NCBI GenBank assembly: GCA_905236875.1 | Contig: CAJOQT010000025.1 | Location: forward strand, 1-39,994 | Reading direction: 5' to 3' | DNA: 39,994 bases | Source: an uncultured Prevotella sp. | GTDB taxonomy: Bacteria; Bacteroidota; Bacteroidia; Bacteroidales; Bacteroidaceae | Part shown: piece by piece, positions 15,986 to 24,051 of the stretch | How the letters are laid out: every line of letters begins with the position of its first letter | Position numbering within the stretch: position 1 is the stretch's first letter | Notes under the pieces: model-generated | What the model saw: the letters and a program-made list of their open reading frames with translations, nothing else | Databases searched by the model: none | What the model was told of the DNA's origin: nothing | Made by a program: the position numbers and the translations under genes

Positions 15986-16000
15986 ATTTTACTATTTGAC
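15986..16000 (-). promoter_or_regulatory. Leader motif GTCAAATAGTAAAAT before nadC
   Basis: This is identical over 15 bases to 2174-2188, which lies before an unrelated gene. It occupies most of the gap between the OmpX-like stop and the nadC start, so it is likely part of the ribosome-landing region. Confidence 0.4.
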
Positions 16001-16002
16001 CA

Positions 16003-16479
16003 TTAGAAGTAGATACCCAGTCCGATGCGGAAACCTACCTTGCTGAAGTCCTTGTGGTTCTTGAACGACTGTTCATAGTAGATTTCAGGTTCTACGGTCA
16101 CAGAACCATTGAGGAAGAAGGCATAGCCCACCTGTACCGTAGGCAGCAGATCGTCGTAGCCATCTGAATGCTTGTAGTTTAAACCGGCTCCGAGATAGAT
16201 GCCGTTCTGAACGATGTAGTAACGTCCGCCAGCCCCAATACTAATACAGTCAGAAATGTCTGTCTGTGTCTCATAAGTAAGCTGTCCGGTTGCCATGATG
16301 TTGTCCATCAGCAGATAACCGCCCTTGGCCTGCAGGTTCAGATGTCCCTTTTCTGAACCGCTGTAGCTGAGGTCCAGTCCAGAGAGAGAGGCTCCAGTGT
16401 ACTTTTTTCCTTGCTCAAACTGAGCGTTGGCGGCTACTGATATCATCAGTGCCATCACGAATAATGCAATTTTCTTCAT
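16003..16479 (-). CDS. OmpX-type outer-membrane beta-barrel protein
   Basis: This 158-residue protein has a signal peptide (cleavage near ANA-Q, about residue 20). It has about eight alternating strands: 'GASLSGLDLSYSG', 'LNLQAKGGYLLMDNIMATGQLTY', 'ISIGAGGRYYIVQNGIYLGAGLNY', 'VQVGYAFFLNGSVTVEPEIYYEQ', 'KVGFRIGLGIYF'. It ends in Phe for BAM-dependent assembly. The pattern fits the small OmpX/porin-like barrels common in Bacteroidetes; function unknown. It lies 47 bp downstream of cstA and may be read from the cstA promoter. Confidence 0.8.
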   Translation of the reverse strand: MKKIALFVMALMISVAANAQFEQGKKYTGASLSGLDLSYSGSEKGHLNLQAKGGYLLMDNIMATGQLTYETQTDISDCISIGAGGRYYIVQNGIYLGAGLNYKHSDGYDDLLPTVQVGYAFFLNGSVTVEPEIYYEQSFKNHKDFSKVGFRIGLGIYF

Positions 16480-16526
16480 AGCGCTAACAAGTTATTTTAA
16501 ATTTTTATTCTTTTGTCTTTACTCTT

Positions 16527-17996
16527 TTACTTCACCTTTTTATTCTTGTTTATCCCATACCATACGCAGAACCAAACCAGAGCGATGACGAAGCACCCTC
16601 CGCCCAACGGATAGGCGATGGTTTCCGGCAAGTGGAACGCCTGTTTCGATATAAACAGGAACGTCGAGCAGACCGTCGTCATAAACAGCGCGGGGATAAG
16701 CGTGATGATAAAGGGCTTCTTTTCACGCACCAGATAGACCGTCAGCGTCCATAGGGTAAATACCGACAATGCCTGATTCGACCAACCGAAGTACTGCCAG
16801 ATGGTGTTGAATCCATCAGGATTCTCAACCTGCCAGACAAGCATGGCAATACTGACAGCAAAGAGCGGCACACAGATATACAGGCGCTTCGCTATGGGGC
16901 GCTGGTCCAGTTTCAGCCAATCGGCAACGATGAGTCGGCCCGAACGGAATGCCGTATCACCACTGGTAATAGGAGCAGCAACGACACCGAGCATGGCGAG
17001 TATGCCACCGACAACACCCAGCCAGTCATTACAGATGATATTCACAACTGCAGGGGCTGAAGTATGGAAGCCCGTCTCTTTGGCAGCTTCAATCAACTGG
17101 TAGCCGGGAGCTGGCTCACCGTAGAAGAAGTAGCTGGCTACCGTTGCCCAGATGAGTGCCACCATACCCTCGGTAATCATGGCACCGTAGAAGATGGGGC
17201 GACCTGTCTTTTCGCTCTTCACGCAACGAGCCATCAATGGGCTTTGCGTAGCGTGGAAACCGCTGATAGCTCCACAGGCAATCGTAATGAACAGGCAGGG
17301 GAATATCTGATCAGTCCACTTGTCAGGTTCTGCCGCCATACCCATATTATAGAAATGTGTCCATATTTCAGGAATAGCAGGCCACTTGATGAAGAGCACC
17401 ACCATGAGTGCAGCCGCCATGAAAAGCAGCGAGAAGGCAAACAACGGATAAACCTTGCCGATGATCTTGTCAATGGGAAGCATTGTCGCGATGATGTAGT
17501 AGCAGAAGATAATAGCCACCCACATCATCGTCTCACCGCCGATAGAGTGCAGGATCTCAGCAGGCGAATAGACAAACACCGTACCCACCATGATCAGCAA
17601 AAGCACCGTGAACACCAACATCACAGACCTTGTCGTCTTACCCAGGTACTTGCCGATGAGTTCTGGAAGTCCGGCACCACCGTTACGCATCGAAAGCATA
17701 CCCGACAGATAGTCGTGCGTCGCACCGGCGAAAATGCAGCCCAGCACTATCCACAGATAGGCTGACGGTCCGAACTTCGCACCCATGATGGCACCGAAGA
17801 TGGGACCTGTACCTGCAATATTCAGGAACTGAATCATGAAAATCTTCCAGTTCGGAAGTACGATGTAGTCCAGTCCGTCGGCTTTCGCCACAGCTGGTGT
17901 TGTACGGTCGTCAGGGCTGAAAACACGTTCCACAAAGCGGCCATAGAAGAAATAACCAAAAACCAGAGCTATCAAGCTCAACACAAATGAAATCAT
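16527..17996 (-). CDS. cstA: Carbon starvation protein CstA family transporter
   Basis: This 489-residue polytopic protein has more than ten hydrophobic helices. The CstA signature covers 'NWKIFMIQFLNIAGTGPIFGAIMGAKFGP' and 'GCIFAGATHDYLSGMLSMRNGGAGLPELIGKYLG', here quoted in short pieces: 'NIAGTGPIFGA' and 'GATHDYLSGM'. Further matches are 'FHATQSPLMARC' and 'GVVAAPITSGDTAFRSGR'. Family members import pyruvate or peptides. The protein is the short form without the extra C-terminal segment of E. coli CstA (701 aa). It shares a 129-bp intergenic region with the divergent GHL10 gene. Confidence 0.92.
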   Translation of the reverse strand: MISFVLSLIALVFGYFFYGRFVERVFSPDDRTTPAVAKADGLDYIVLPNWKIFMIQFLNIAGTGPIFGAIMGAKFGPSAYLWIVLGCIFAGATHDYLSGMLSMRNGGAGLPELIGKYLGKTTRSVMLVFTVLLLIMVGTVFVYSPAEILHSIGGETMMWVAIIFCYYIIATMLPIDKIIGKVYPLFAFSLLFMAAALMVVLFIKWPAIPEIWTHFYNMGMAAEPDKWTDQIFPCLFITIACGAISGFHATQSPLMARCVKSEKTGRPIFYGAMITEGMVALIWATVASYFFYGEPAPGYQLIEAAKETGFHTSAPAVVNIICNDWLGVVGGILAMLGVVAAPITSGDTAFRSGRLIVADWLKLDQRPIAKRLYICVPLFAVSIAMLVWQVENPDGFNTIWQYFGWSNQALSVFTLWTLTVYLVREKKPFIITLIPALFMTTVCSTFLFISKQAFHLPETIAYPLGGGCFVIALVWFCVWYGINKNKKVK

Positions 17997-18026
17997 CTTT
18001 TCGCTAATTATTGTTCTTTACAGCTG

Positions 18027-18034
18027 CAAAGGTA
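18027..18034 (-). promoter_or_regulatory. -7 box of cstA
   Basis: The complement reads TACCTTTG, 30 bp upstream of the cstA ATG. No convincing TTTG lies 19-21 bp further upstream. Confidence 0.55.
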
Positions 18035-18109
18035 ACAAAAAATCTTCATTCTCCATTCTTCATGTTTTATTTTTTTATTCTTTTATTTTTTTATTCTTCC
18101 ATTCTTTTG

Positions 18110-18117
18110 TACCTTTG
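18110..18117 (+). promoter_or_regulatory. -7 box of the GHL10 gene, implying a near-leaderless mRNA
   Basis: TACCTTTG ends 8 bases before the ATG at 18126. Since transcription usually begins 4-6 bases after this box, the leader would be about 2-5 nt. The upstream 18063-18109 is T-rich (repeated TTTTTTTATTCTT) without a clear TTTG. Confidence 0.6.
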
Positions 18118-18125
18118 CACCCATT

Positions 18126-19793
18126 ATGAGAAAAATATTGACGATAATAGCCCTATTATACTTCATGGTTGTACCCTTGACGGCACAGCCCACAGTAGTG
18201 AAACACGAGATGCGTGCCGTCTGGCTGACCACCATCGGTGGTGTCGATTGGCCCCGTTCGCGAGCCACTAATGCCGCATCCATACGCACCCAGCAGCAGG
18301 AGCTCTGCCGCATACTCGACCAGTTACAGGCAGCCAACATCAATGCCGTCATGCTACAGACACGCATCCGAGCCAGCGTCATCTACCCCTCTGACATCGA
18401 GCCGTGGGACTACGTCATGAGTGGCAAGGCAGGAGTATCGCCAGGCTACGACCCCCTGCAGTTTGCCATCGATGAGTGTCACAAGCGTGGCATGCAGCTG
18501 CATGCCTGGGTCGTCACCATTCCTGTTGGCAAGTGGAACAGTCTGCCTACCAAGCAGCTACGGCAGCTTATGCCTAACAACATCCGAAAGATCGGCGACG
18601 AGGGATACATGAACCCGGAACGGCCAGAGACCGCTACCTACCTTGCCCGCATCTGCCGTGAGATAACCGAACGATACGACATCGACGGCATACACCTCGA
18701 CTACATCCGCTATCCGGAAACGTGGAAGATAACCGTTCCACACAACGAGGGACGACGACACATCACCCACATCGTCCGGACCATCCACGATGTCGTGAAA
18801 GGTATCAAGCCCTGGGTCATGTTCAGCTGTTCGCCCATCGGAAAGTTCGATGATCTCACCCGCTACAGCAGCCGGGGCTGGAATGCCTACACCAAGGTGT
18901 GCCAGGACGCACAGGGATGGCTGCGTGATGACCTCATGGACGCCCTCTTCCCCATGATGTACTTCAAAGGCGACCATTTCTATCCCTTCGCCATCGACTG
19001 GCAGCAGCACACCAGCGGACGCATCATCGCTGCCGGACTGGGCACCTACATGCTCGACAAGAGCCAGCAGAACTGGTCGTTCGACATCATGAAGCGTGAG
19101 ATGTACGTGCTACGCGACCTCGGACTGGGTCACGCACACTTCCGCAGCAAGTTCTTCACAGATAACACCAAGGGCATCTACGACTTCTCGACGCAGGAGT
19201 TCGACCGCTACCCTGCCCTCGTTCCGCCCATGACGTGGGCCAGCAGTCAGACTCCCGAAGCACCGGCATCGCTCCATGTCAGCAATACCAACGGCAACGT
19301 CAGCCTCTCGTGGTCTCCCGTCACGTCCGCTGAGTCCTATATATTATATAATGTATATGCCTCTGAACAGTCGCCTGTCGATACCGATGATCCTCGTAAC
19401 CTCATTGCCACCCGCATCATGGGAACGTCTCTCAACCCTCAACTCTCAATGCTTCGCTCTCACCCCCCAACCTTCAAGCACTATGCCGTCACAGCCATCG
19501 ACCGCTACGGCAATGAGAGCACGGCTACGCAGGATGTTCCCCTTCAGCCCGTATCGCCGATTCTGACGGCTGGCTTGTCGGATATGCTTTCCGTCAACGG
19601 GCAGACGCTCACCGTTCCCACCGGTTACGAGTCGGCACCCTATCTGGCCATTGAGACCCTTCAGGGTACCATCATCGCCACCCACCAGAATCAGTCGCAG
19701 ATAGACATCAGCAGCCTTGCCCCCGGCATCTATCTTCTCAAGTCGCTCAATGCGCAGGGCATCACCCAACCCATCGGCATCTTCCAGAAATGA
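18126..19793 (+). CDS. Family 10-like (GHL10) secreted glycoside hydrolase
   Basis: This 555-residue exported enzyme has a signal peptide (cleavage near LTA-Q, residues 20-21). The GHL10 (DUF187-type) TIM barrel spans about 27-370. It begins 'EMRAVWLTTIGGVDWP' and continues with 'LDQLQAANINAVMLQTR', 'DIDGIHLDYIRYPE' (probable catalytic Asp), 'VMFSCSPIGKFDD' and 'LMDALFPMMYFKGDHF'. A fibronectin type III domain follows ('PASLHVSNTNGNVSLSW', 'YAVTAIDRYGNES'). The C-terminal segment ending 'LAPGIYLLKS' resembles a type IX secretion/sorting tail. Family members cleave glycans, some of them in peptidoglycan or exopolysaccharide; substrate unknown here. The signal peptide needs the first Met, so the near-leaderless start stands. 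Confidence 0.9.
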   Translation: MRKILTIIALLYFMVVPLTAQPTVVKHEMRAVWLTTIGGVDWPRSRATNAASIRTQQQELCRILDQLQAANINAVMLQTRIRASVIYPSDIEPWDYVMSGKAGVSPGYDPLQFAIDECHKRGMQLHAWVVTIPVGKWNSLPTKQLRQLMPNNIRKIGDEGYMNPERPETATYLARICREITERYDIDGIHLDYIRYPETWKITVPHNEGRRHITHIVRTIHDVVKGIKPWVMFSCSPIGKFDDLTRYSSRGWNAYTKVCQDAQGWLRDDLMDALFPMMYFKGDHFYPFAIDWQQHTSGRIIAAGLGTYMLDKSQQNWSFDIMKREMYVLRDLGLGHAHFRSKFFTDNTKGIYDFSTQEFDRYPALVPPMTWASSQTPEAPASLHVSNTNGNVSLSWSPVTSAESYILYNVYASEQSPVDTDDPRNLIATRIMGTSLNPQLSMLRSHPPTFKHYAVTAIDRYGNESTATQDVPLQPVSPILTAGLSDMLSVNGQTLTVPTGYESAPYLAIETLQGTIIATHQNQSQIDISSLAPGIYLLKSLNAQGITQPIGIFQK

Positions 19794-19804
19794 TTCAATA
19801 ATAT

Positions 19805-19958
19805 CCGGAGGGTACTTTAGCGATCCTCGGAGGGCACTTTTGCGATTGCTAAGAGGCCTTCTTGTATATGGAAGAAGGGTCTTCGAGCAGAGCAAAGGGG
19901 CTGTCGGGCAAGCGCAAGAAGGCTCCCGGACAAACGCAAGAAGGGAAGAAGGGAAAAA
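19805..19958. repeat. Degenerate 22-bp tandem repeat between the two hydrolase genes
   Basis: Reading at 22-bp steps from 19805 gives seven units that keep an AGG near position 6-8. Units 1 and 2 pair as CCGGAGGGTACTTTAGCGAT / TCGGAGGGCACTTTTGCGAT. Units 5-7 pair as GGGCAAGCGCAAGAAGG / CGGACAAACGCAAGAAGG. Units 3-4 are more diverged. The array fills most of the 239-bp gap and ends just upstream of the GH5 promoter. There is no terminator or gene in the gap. Confidence 0.6.
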
Positions 19959-19970
19959 AGTTGCTTTTTC

Positions 19971-20002
19971 TTTGGTAATTCACTCGGTTTGCACTAACTT
20001 TG
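19971..20002 (+). promoter_or_regulatory. Promoter of the GH5 gene
   Basis: TTTG at 19971-19974, a 20-bp spacer and TAACTTTG at 19995-20002 form a full match. The start near 20007 leaves a leader of about 26 nt. Confidence 0.75.
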
Positions 20003-20032
20003 CAGGCGAATAATTACTAAAGCTTAGAAAAC

Positions 20033-21778
20033 ATGTTAAGAAGACTACTGACGACTGCCTGTACAATGTTGTTTGTACTGGCTGTTCATGCACAAAGCAC
20101 AGACGTTACACCTGACAACACGGGAATGACCCTGTCCGCACAGGAATGGGACAAGAACGTGGTGATGGGATGGAATCTCGGCAACTCGCTGGAAAGCAGC
20201 GGCGGCGAGACCGGATGGGGCAACCCGGCTACTACCCAGGCCATGATTAAATATGTCAAAGCCCAGGGCTTCAATGCCATACGAGTTCCTGTCAGATGGA
20301 CGGAACAACTCTCCGACGAGACGAACATGGTAGTCAAGACAGCATGGCTGAATCGTGTCAAGGAGATTGTTGACTGGTGTCTGGCCGAGGATATGTACGT
20401 CATTATTAATGTGCATCATGAGGCTTGGCTCGACCGTAATCCGTTCTATTCCAAAAAGGCGGAAAACACCAGGAAGCTGACAGCATTGTGGAAATGTATT
20501 GCAACCTTCTTCCGCAACTACGACCAACGTCTGGCTTTTGCCGGAACGAACGAGACTATAGCATTGGTTAACGGACAGGAGAACTGGGGTGCACCAACAG
20601 CAGAATGGCAGGATGTACAGAATAGCTATAACCAGACATTCGTGAATGCTGTACGTGCTACTGGCGGCAAGAACTACTACCGTCACCTTGTGGTTCAGAC
20701 CTATGCGTGCAACGGCCATTTCGGACTTGACGGCGGTTTAATCGTTCCTACTGACGTGGTGGAAGGCCGACTGAGCGTGGAGTTCCACTGCTACGACCCC
20801 TACGAATATGCCGGCAGTGGCGCGTACTACTATTGGGGAAAGAAGTACAAGGACATGGGCAAGTCTGTTCCTACGAGTGACGAATCGACCATGACCAACT
20901 ACTTCAACCAAATCTACTACAAATGGGTGAAGAATGGCCTCGGTGTCGTCTTGGGCGAGTATGGTGCTACCTGCCACTACAATTCCAGCGACAAGCAGAC
21001 ACAGATGGAGAACCTGCAGTACTACTACAAATGTATGGTCAGTGCAGCCCGTGAACGAGGTTTTGCAGCGTTTGCGTGGGATAACAATGCTTTCGGCAGC
21101 GGCACAGAGAAATTCGGCATCTTCAGACGTACCACGAGTGGTATTTCGGTCGGAAACGAATATCCTTTGAAAGGTATCTGTGAAGGAGCTGGTGTGGAGT
21201 ACAAGGAACCAGAAAAGCCTAATCCAGACGACCCCGAGGGTACTTTGTTCTGGGAAGGCAATTCCGTCATGGACTGGGGAAGTGGTCTGCAGTTGCCTAT
21301 TCCGGCTTCCGAGTTTGTGGCACAGGGAAAGGACGTGCGACTGATTCTGAAATACACCCTTGACTTTGCGGACTACTGTGTGCTTCAGCTGTACTATGGG
21401 GACTGGGATCAGACAAAAACCCCTTCATTCATCATCAACGGTATGACATACACCAAAGAGTTCGAACCCAACAAAGTCCATGGTGTAGGTAGTGGTGAAA
21501 GCTGTACCTCAATACTTACCTTCGAAGAGTCAATCTATAACTTAATCGCCCAGAAAGGCATTGTCTTACAAGGTCATGGACTGCGCATGAACAAAGTGCT
21601 ACTGGCCAACGCAACGACTGCTATCTCGACGATAACAGACAACGGACGACAGCCAACGGACGGCAGTTGGTACATGCTCAATGGTCGCTGTGTTGCCAAT
21701 TATCAAAATTCAATAGCCAATGGTCAGTTACCGAAGGGCATTTACATCCATAACGGGAAAAAGGTCATCGTGAAATAA
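20033..21778 (+). CDS. GH5-family endoglucanase-like secreted enzyme
   Basis: This 581-residue protein has a signal peptide (cleavage near VHA-Q, residues 20-21). A GH5 TIM barrel spans about 35-385: 'MGWNLGNSLESSGGETGWGN', 'FNAIRVPVRWTEQL', 'VIINVHHEAWLD'. The probable acid/base is E174 in 'GTNE' and the nucleophile E309 in 'VLGEYGA'. A beta-sandwich module (about 403-535) follows and may bind carbohydrate or act as a spacer. The final 'SWYMLNGRC…KGIYIHNGKKVIVK' is a C-terminal tail frequent on secreted Prevotella proteins. The beta-glucan or hemicellulose target cannot be fixed from sequence. It has its own promoter and a strong terminator. Confidence 0.92.
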   Translation: MLRRLLTTACTMLFVLAVHAQSTDVTPDNTGMTLSAQEWDKNVVMGWNLGNSLESSGGETGWGNPATTQAMIKYVKAQGFNAIRVPVRWTEQLSDETNMVVKTAWLNRVKEIVDWCLAEDMYVIINVHHEAWLDRNPFYSKKAENTRKLTALWKCIATFFRNYDQRLAFAGTNETIALVNGQENWGAPTAEWQDVQNSYNQTFVNAVRATGGKNYYRHLVVQTYACNGHFGLDGGLIVPTDVVEGRLSVEFHCYDPYEYAGSGAYYYWGKKYKDMGKSVPTSDESTMTNYFNQIYYKWVKNGLGVVLGEYGATCHYNSSDKQTQMENLQYYYKCMVSAARERGFAAFAWDNNAFGSGTEKFGIFRRTTSGISVGNEYPLKGICEGAGVEYKEPEKPNPDDPEGTLFWEGNSVMDWGSGLQLPIPASEFVAQGKDVRLILKYTLDFADYCVLQLYYGDWDQTKTPSFIINGMTYTKEFEPNKVHGVGSGESCTSILTFEESIYNLIAQKGIVLQGHGLRMNKVLLANATTAISTITDNGRQPTDGSWYMLNGRCVANYQNSIANGQLPKGIYIHNGKKVIVK

Positions 21779-21794
21779 TACGTTCATACTGGAC

Positions 21795-21834
21795 AACAAA
21801 AAAGGTCTTCCGATTGCGGGAGACCTTTTTTGTT
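21795..21834. terminator. Bidirectional intrinsic terminator
   Basis: AACAAAAAAGGTCT (21795-21808) pairs perfectly with AGACCTTTTTTGTT (21821-21834) around a 12-nt loop. It gives a GC-containing hairpin followed by T runs on both strands. It ends the GH5 gene (plus) and serA (minus). Confidence 0.9.
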
Positions 21835-21850
21835 ATATGAGATAGGGGAA

Positions 21851-22768
21851 TTACTTGTTCACCTGGAATTTCGTATCACCATCCTTGAAGAAGGCATTGA
21901 TCTGCCTAGCGGCAGCGATACCTGCATTGATGTTGGCCTCGGCTGTCTGTGCGCCCATCTTCTTGGGCGTTGAGAAGTAACGGCCTTCGAACTTCTGGAA
22001 CTCGTCATTGGCATCGGGCATGATGTCAGTGACAAACTTCAGGTCCTCACGCTCAGCCATCAGCTTGATGAGCTCAGGCTCATTAATGACCTCCTTGCGG
22101 GCTGTATTCACCAGAATACCACCCTTCTTCATCTTGCCTACCAGGGCGTAGTTGATGCTTTGCTTGGTCTCAGGCGTAGCGGGAATATGTAGTGACACGA
22201 CGTCGCAAGTTTCGAACAGGGCATCCTGATTTGCGACAGCATGAACGCCAGCAGCCTCGATGACCTCTGCAGGGCAATAGGCATCGTAAGCATAGACTTC
22301 CATACCGAATCCCTTGGCAATGCGGGCGACATTACGTCCAACATTTCCGAAAGCCAGTATTCCCAACTTCTTGCCTAACAGCTCACTACCGCTCTTACCG
22401 TTGTAGAATCCGCGAACGGCCATCACGAGCAGACCAAACACCAGCTCGGCTACAGCGTTGGCATTCTGACCTGGGGTATTCTCAGCCACTACGTTGTGTG
22501 CGGTAGCGGCGGCGAGGTCGATATTGTCGTAACCGGCACCTGCACGTACCACAATCTTCAACTGCTTGGCGGCGTCGAGCACTTCTGCATCAACTTTGTC
22601 CGAACGGATGATCAATGCGTCAATATCCTTCACAGCGTCCAACAGCTGAGACTTCTCTGTATATTTCTCCAACAGCACAAGCTCATTGCCTGCTGCCTCT
22701 ACTTCTGCTTTGATTCCGTTCACGGCAGCAGCTGCGAACGGCTTTTCTGTTGCAACTAATACTTTCAT
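21851..22768 (-). CDS. serA: D-3-phosphoglycerate dehydrogenase (short form)
   Basis: This is the first enzyme of serine synthesis, oxidising 3-phosphoglycerate. The 305-residue protein lacks the regulatory ACT domain. The NAD-binding loop is 'LGILAFGNVGRNVARI', with Arg in 'VVRAGAGYDNID' and Glu in 'NTARKEVINEPEL'. At the usual catalytic His position (TPHxGA-T) this protein has 'STPKKMGAQTAEAN', i.e. Lys 269. I recall this from other Bacteroidales SerA proteins, but the Lys is what I see. It lies 29 bp after serC, with a leader made of ATTAAAC-type repeats, and they form a serine operon. serB is not in the window. Confidence 0.9.
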   Translation of the reverse strand: MKVLVATEKPFAAAAVNGIKAEVEAAGNELVLLEKYTEKSQLLDAVKDIDALIIRSDKVDAEVLDAAKQLKIVVRAGAGYDNIDLAAATAHNVVAENTPGQNANAVAELVFGLLVMAVRGFYNGKSGSELLGKKLGILAFGNVGRNVARIAKGFGMEVYAYDAYCPAEVIEAAGVHAVANQDALFETCDVVSLHIPATPETKQSINYALVGKMKKGGILVNTARKEVINEPELIKLMAEREDLKFVTDIMPDANDEFQKFEGRYFSTPKKMGAQTAEANINAGIAAARQINAFFKDGDTKFQVNK

Positions 22769-22797
22769 TTTAATGTTTAATGTTTAATTTTAATGTA

Positions 22798-23865
22798 TTA
22801 GTGATTAGCCTCGAATTCCTTCATGCAGGCAACGAGGGCATTGACGCCTTCGATGGTCTGTGCATTATAGCAGGAAGCACGGAAGCCACCAACTGAACGG
22901 TGACCCTTGACGCCAACCATACCCTTAGATACGGCGAAGTCGAGGAAGTCCATCTCCAGTTCCTTGTACTCATCAGCCATCACGAAGCAGAGGTTCATCA
23001 GCGAACGGTCTTCCTCGACAGCTGTTCCACGGAACATCTTGTTGCGGTCTATCTCGCCATAGACGATCTCTGCACGCTGCTGAGCCAGCTTGTCCATAGC
23101 CTCGACACCACCGCTCTTCTTGATCCAGCGGAGGGTCTCAAGAGCTGAGTAGATGGGTACTACAGGAGGCGTGTTGAACATGGAACCCTTATCGACATGT
23201 GTGCGATAGTCGAGCATCGTGGGAATCTCACGAGGTGCCTTGCCCAGCTTCTCGTCCTTCAGGATAATGATGGTCACACCGGCCATAGCCAGGTTCTTCT
23301 GGGCACCGGCATAGATGGCATCGTACTTCTTCACGTCGATGGGACGGCTGAAGATATCGGAAGACATATCGGCAATCAGGGGAACAGCCACATCAAGGTC
23401 CTTACGGATTTCCGTACCATAGATGGTGTTGTTGGTCGTGATATGCAGGTAGTCAGCATCGGCAGGTACCGTCCAGTCCTTTGGAATGAATGTATAGTTG
23501 GCATCGGCAGAAGAAGCCACCTCGACAACCTCACCAAACAGTTTGGCTTCCTTCATGGCCTTCTTTGCCCACACACCGGTGTTCAGATAAGCAGCTTTTT
23601 TAATCAGGAAATTGTAAGGAATCATGCAGAACTCCAGAGAGGCACCTCCACCAAGGAAAATGACAGAATAGCCTTCGGGCACGTCAAGCAACTCTTTTAC
23701 CAGAGCTACAGCCTCATCAACAACGGGCTGGAAATCCTTTGCACGATGGCTGATCTCCATCAGAGAGAGACCTGAACCATTGAAATCAAGACACTGTTTA
23801 GCAGTATTCTCTATGACTTCACGGGGAAGCATCGAGGGACCTGCGTTAAAGTTGTACTTTTTCAT
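22798..23865 (-). CDS. serC: Phosphoserine aminotransferase
   Basis: This 355-residue PLP enzyme converts 3-phosphohydroxypyruvate and glutamate to phosphoserine. Family features are '[12 protein letters not shown]' at the start, '[12 protein letters not shown]', '[18 protein letters not shown]', '[12 protein letters not shown]', '[14 protein letters not shown]' and the PLP lysine K190 in '[12 protein letters not shown]'. The C-terminus '[18 protein letters not shown]' is typical. It is the first gene of the serC-serA operon, with a promoter at 23940-23971. Confidence 0.95.
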   Translation of the reverse strand: MKKYNFNAGPSMLPREVIENTAKQCLDFNGSGLSLMEISHRAKDFQPVVDEAVALVKELLDVPEGYSVIFLGGGASLEFCMIPYNFLIKKAAYLNTGVWAKKAMKEAKLFGEVVEVASSADANYTFIPKDWTVPADADYLHITTNNTIYGTEIRKDLDVAVPLIADMSSDIFSRPIDVKKYDAIYAGAQKNLAMAGVTIIILKDEKLGKAPREIPTMLDYRTHVDKGSMFNTPPVVPIYSALETLRWIKKSGGVEAMDKLAQQRAEIVYGEIDRNKMFRGTAVEEDRSLMNLCFVMADEYKELEMDFLDFAVSKGMVGVKGHRSVGGFRASCYNAQTIEGVNALVACMKEFEANH

Positions 23866-23939
23866 TTTAATTGTTTTGTTTAAAATATGAATGAATCCTA
23901 TTGTTTATTCTTTGGAATGTCACTTTTGCTTTTGCGCCG

Positions 23940-23971
23940 CGAAGTTACACTTTTTATTTCAATCGACCAAA
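23940..23971 (-). promoter_or_regulatory. Promoter of serC-serA
   Basis: TTTG (complement of 23968-23971), a 20-bp spacer, then TAACTTCG (complement of 23940-23947), one base off consensus. The predicted leader is about 70 nt. The rest of the 186-bp gap to 24051 shows only a weak TGTCA/TGACA dyad. Confidence 0.55.
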
Positions 23972-24051
23972 CTTTTGAACATAAATATACCTAATTGCCC
24001 TAAAAACCTATCACATTGTCAAGCCAACGTGACATTTTTCGACGTTTAAGC

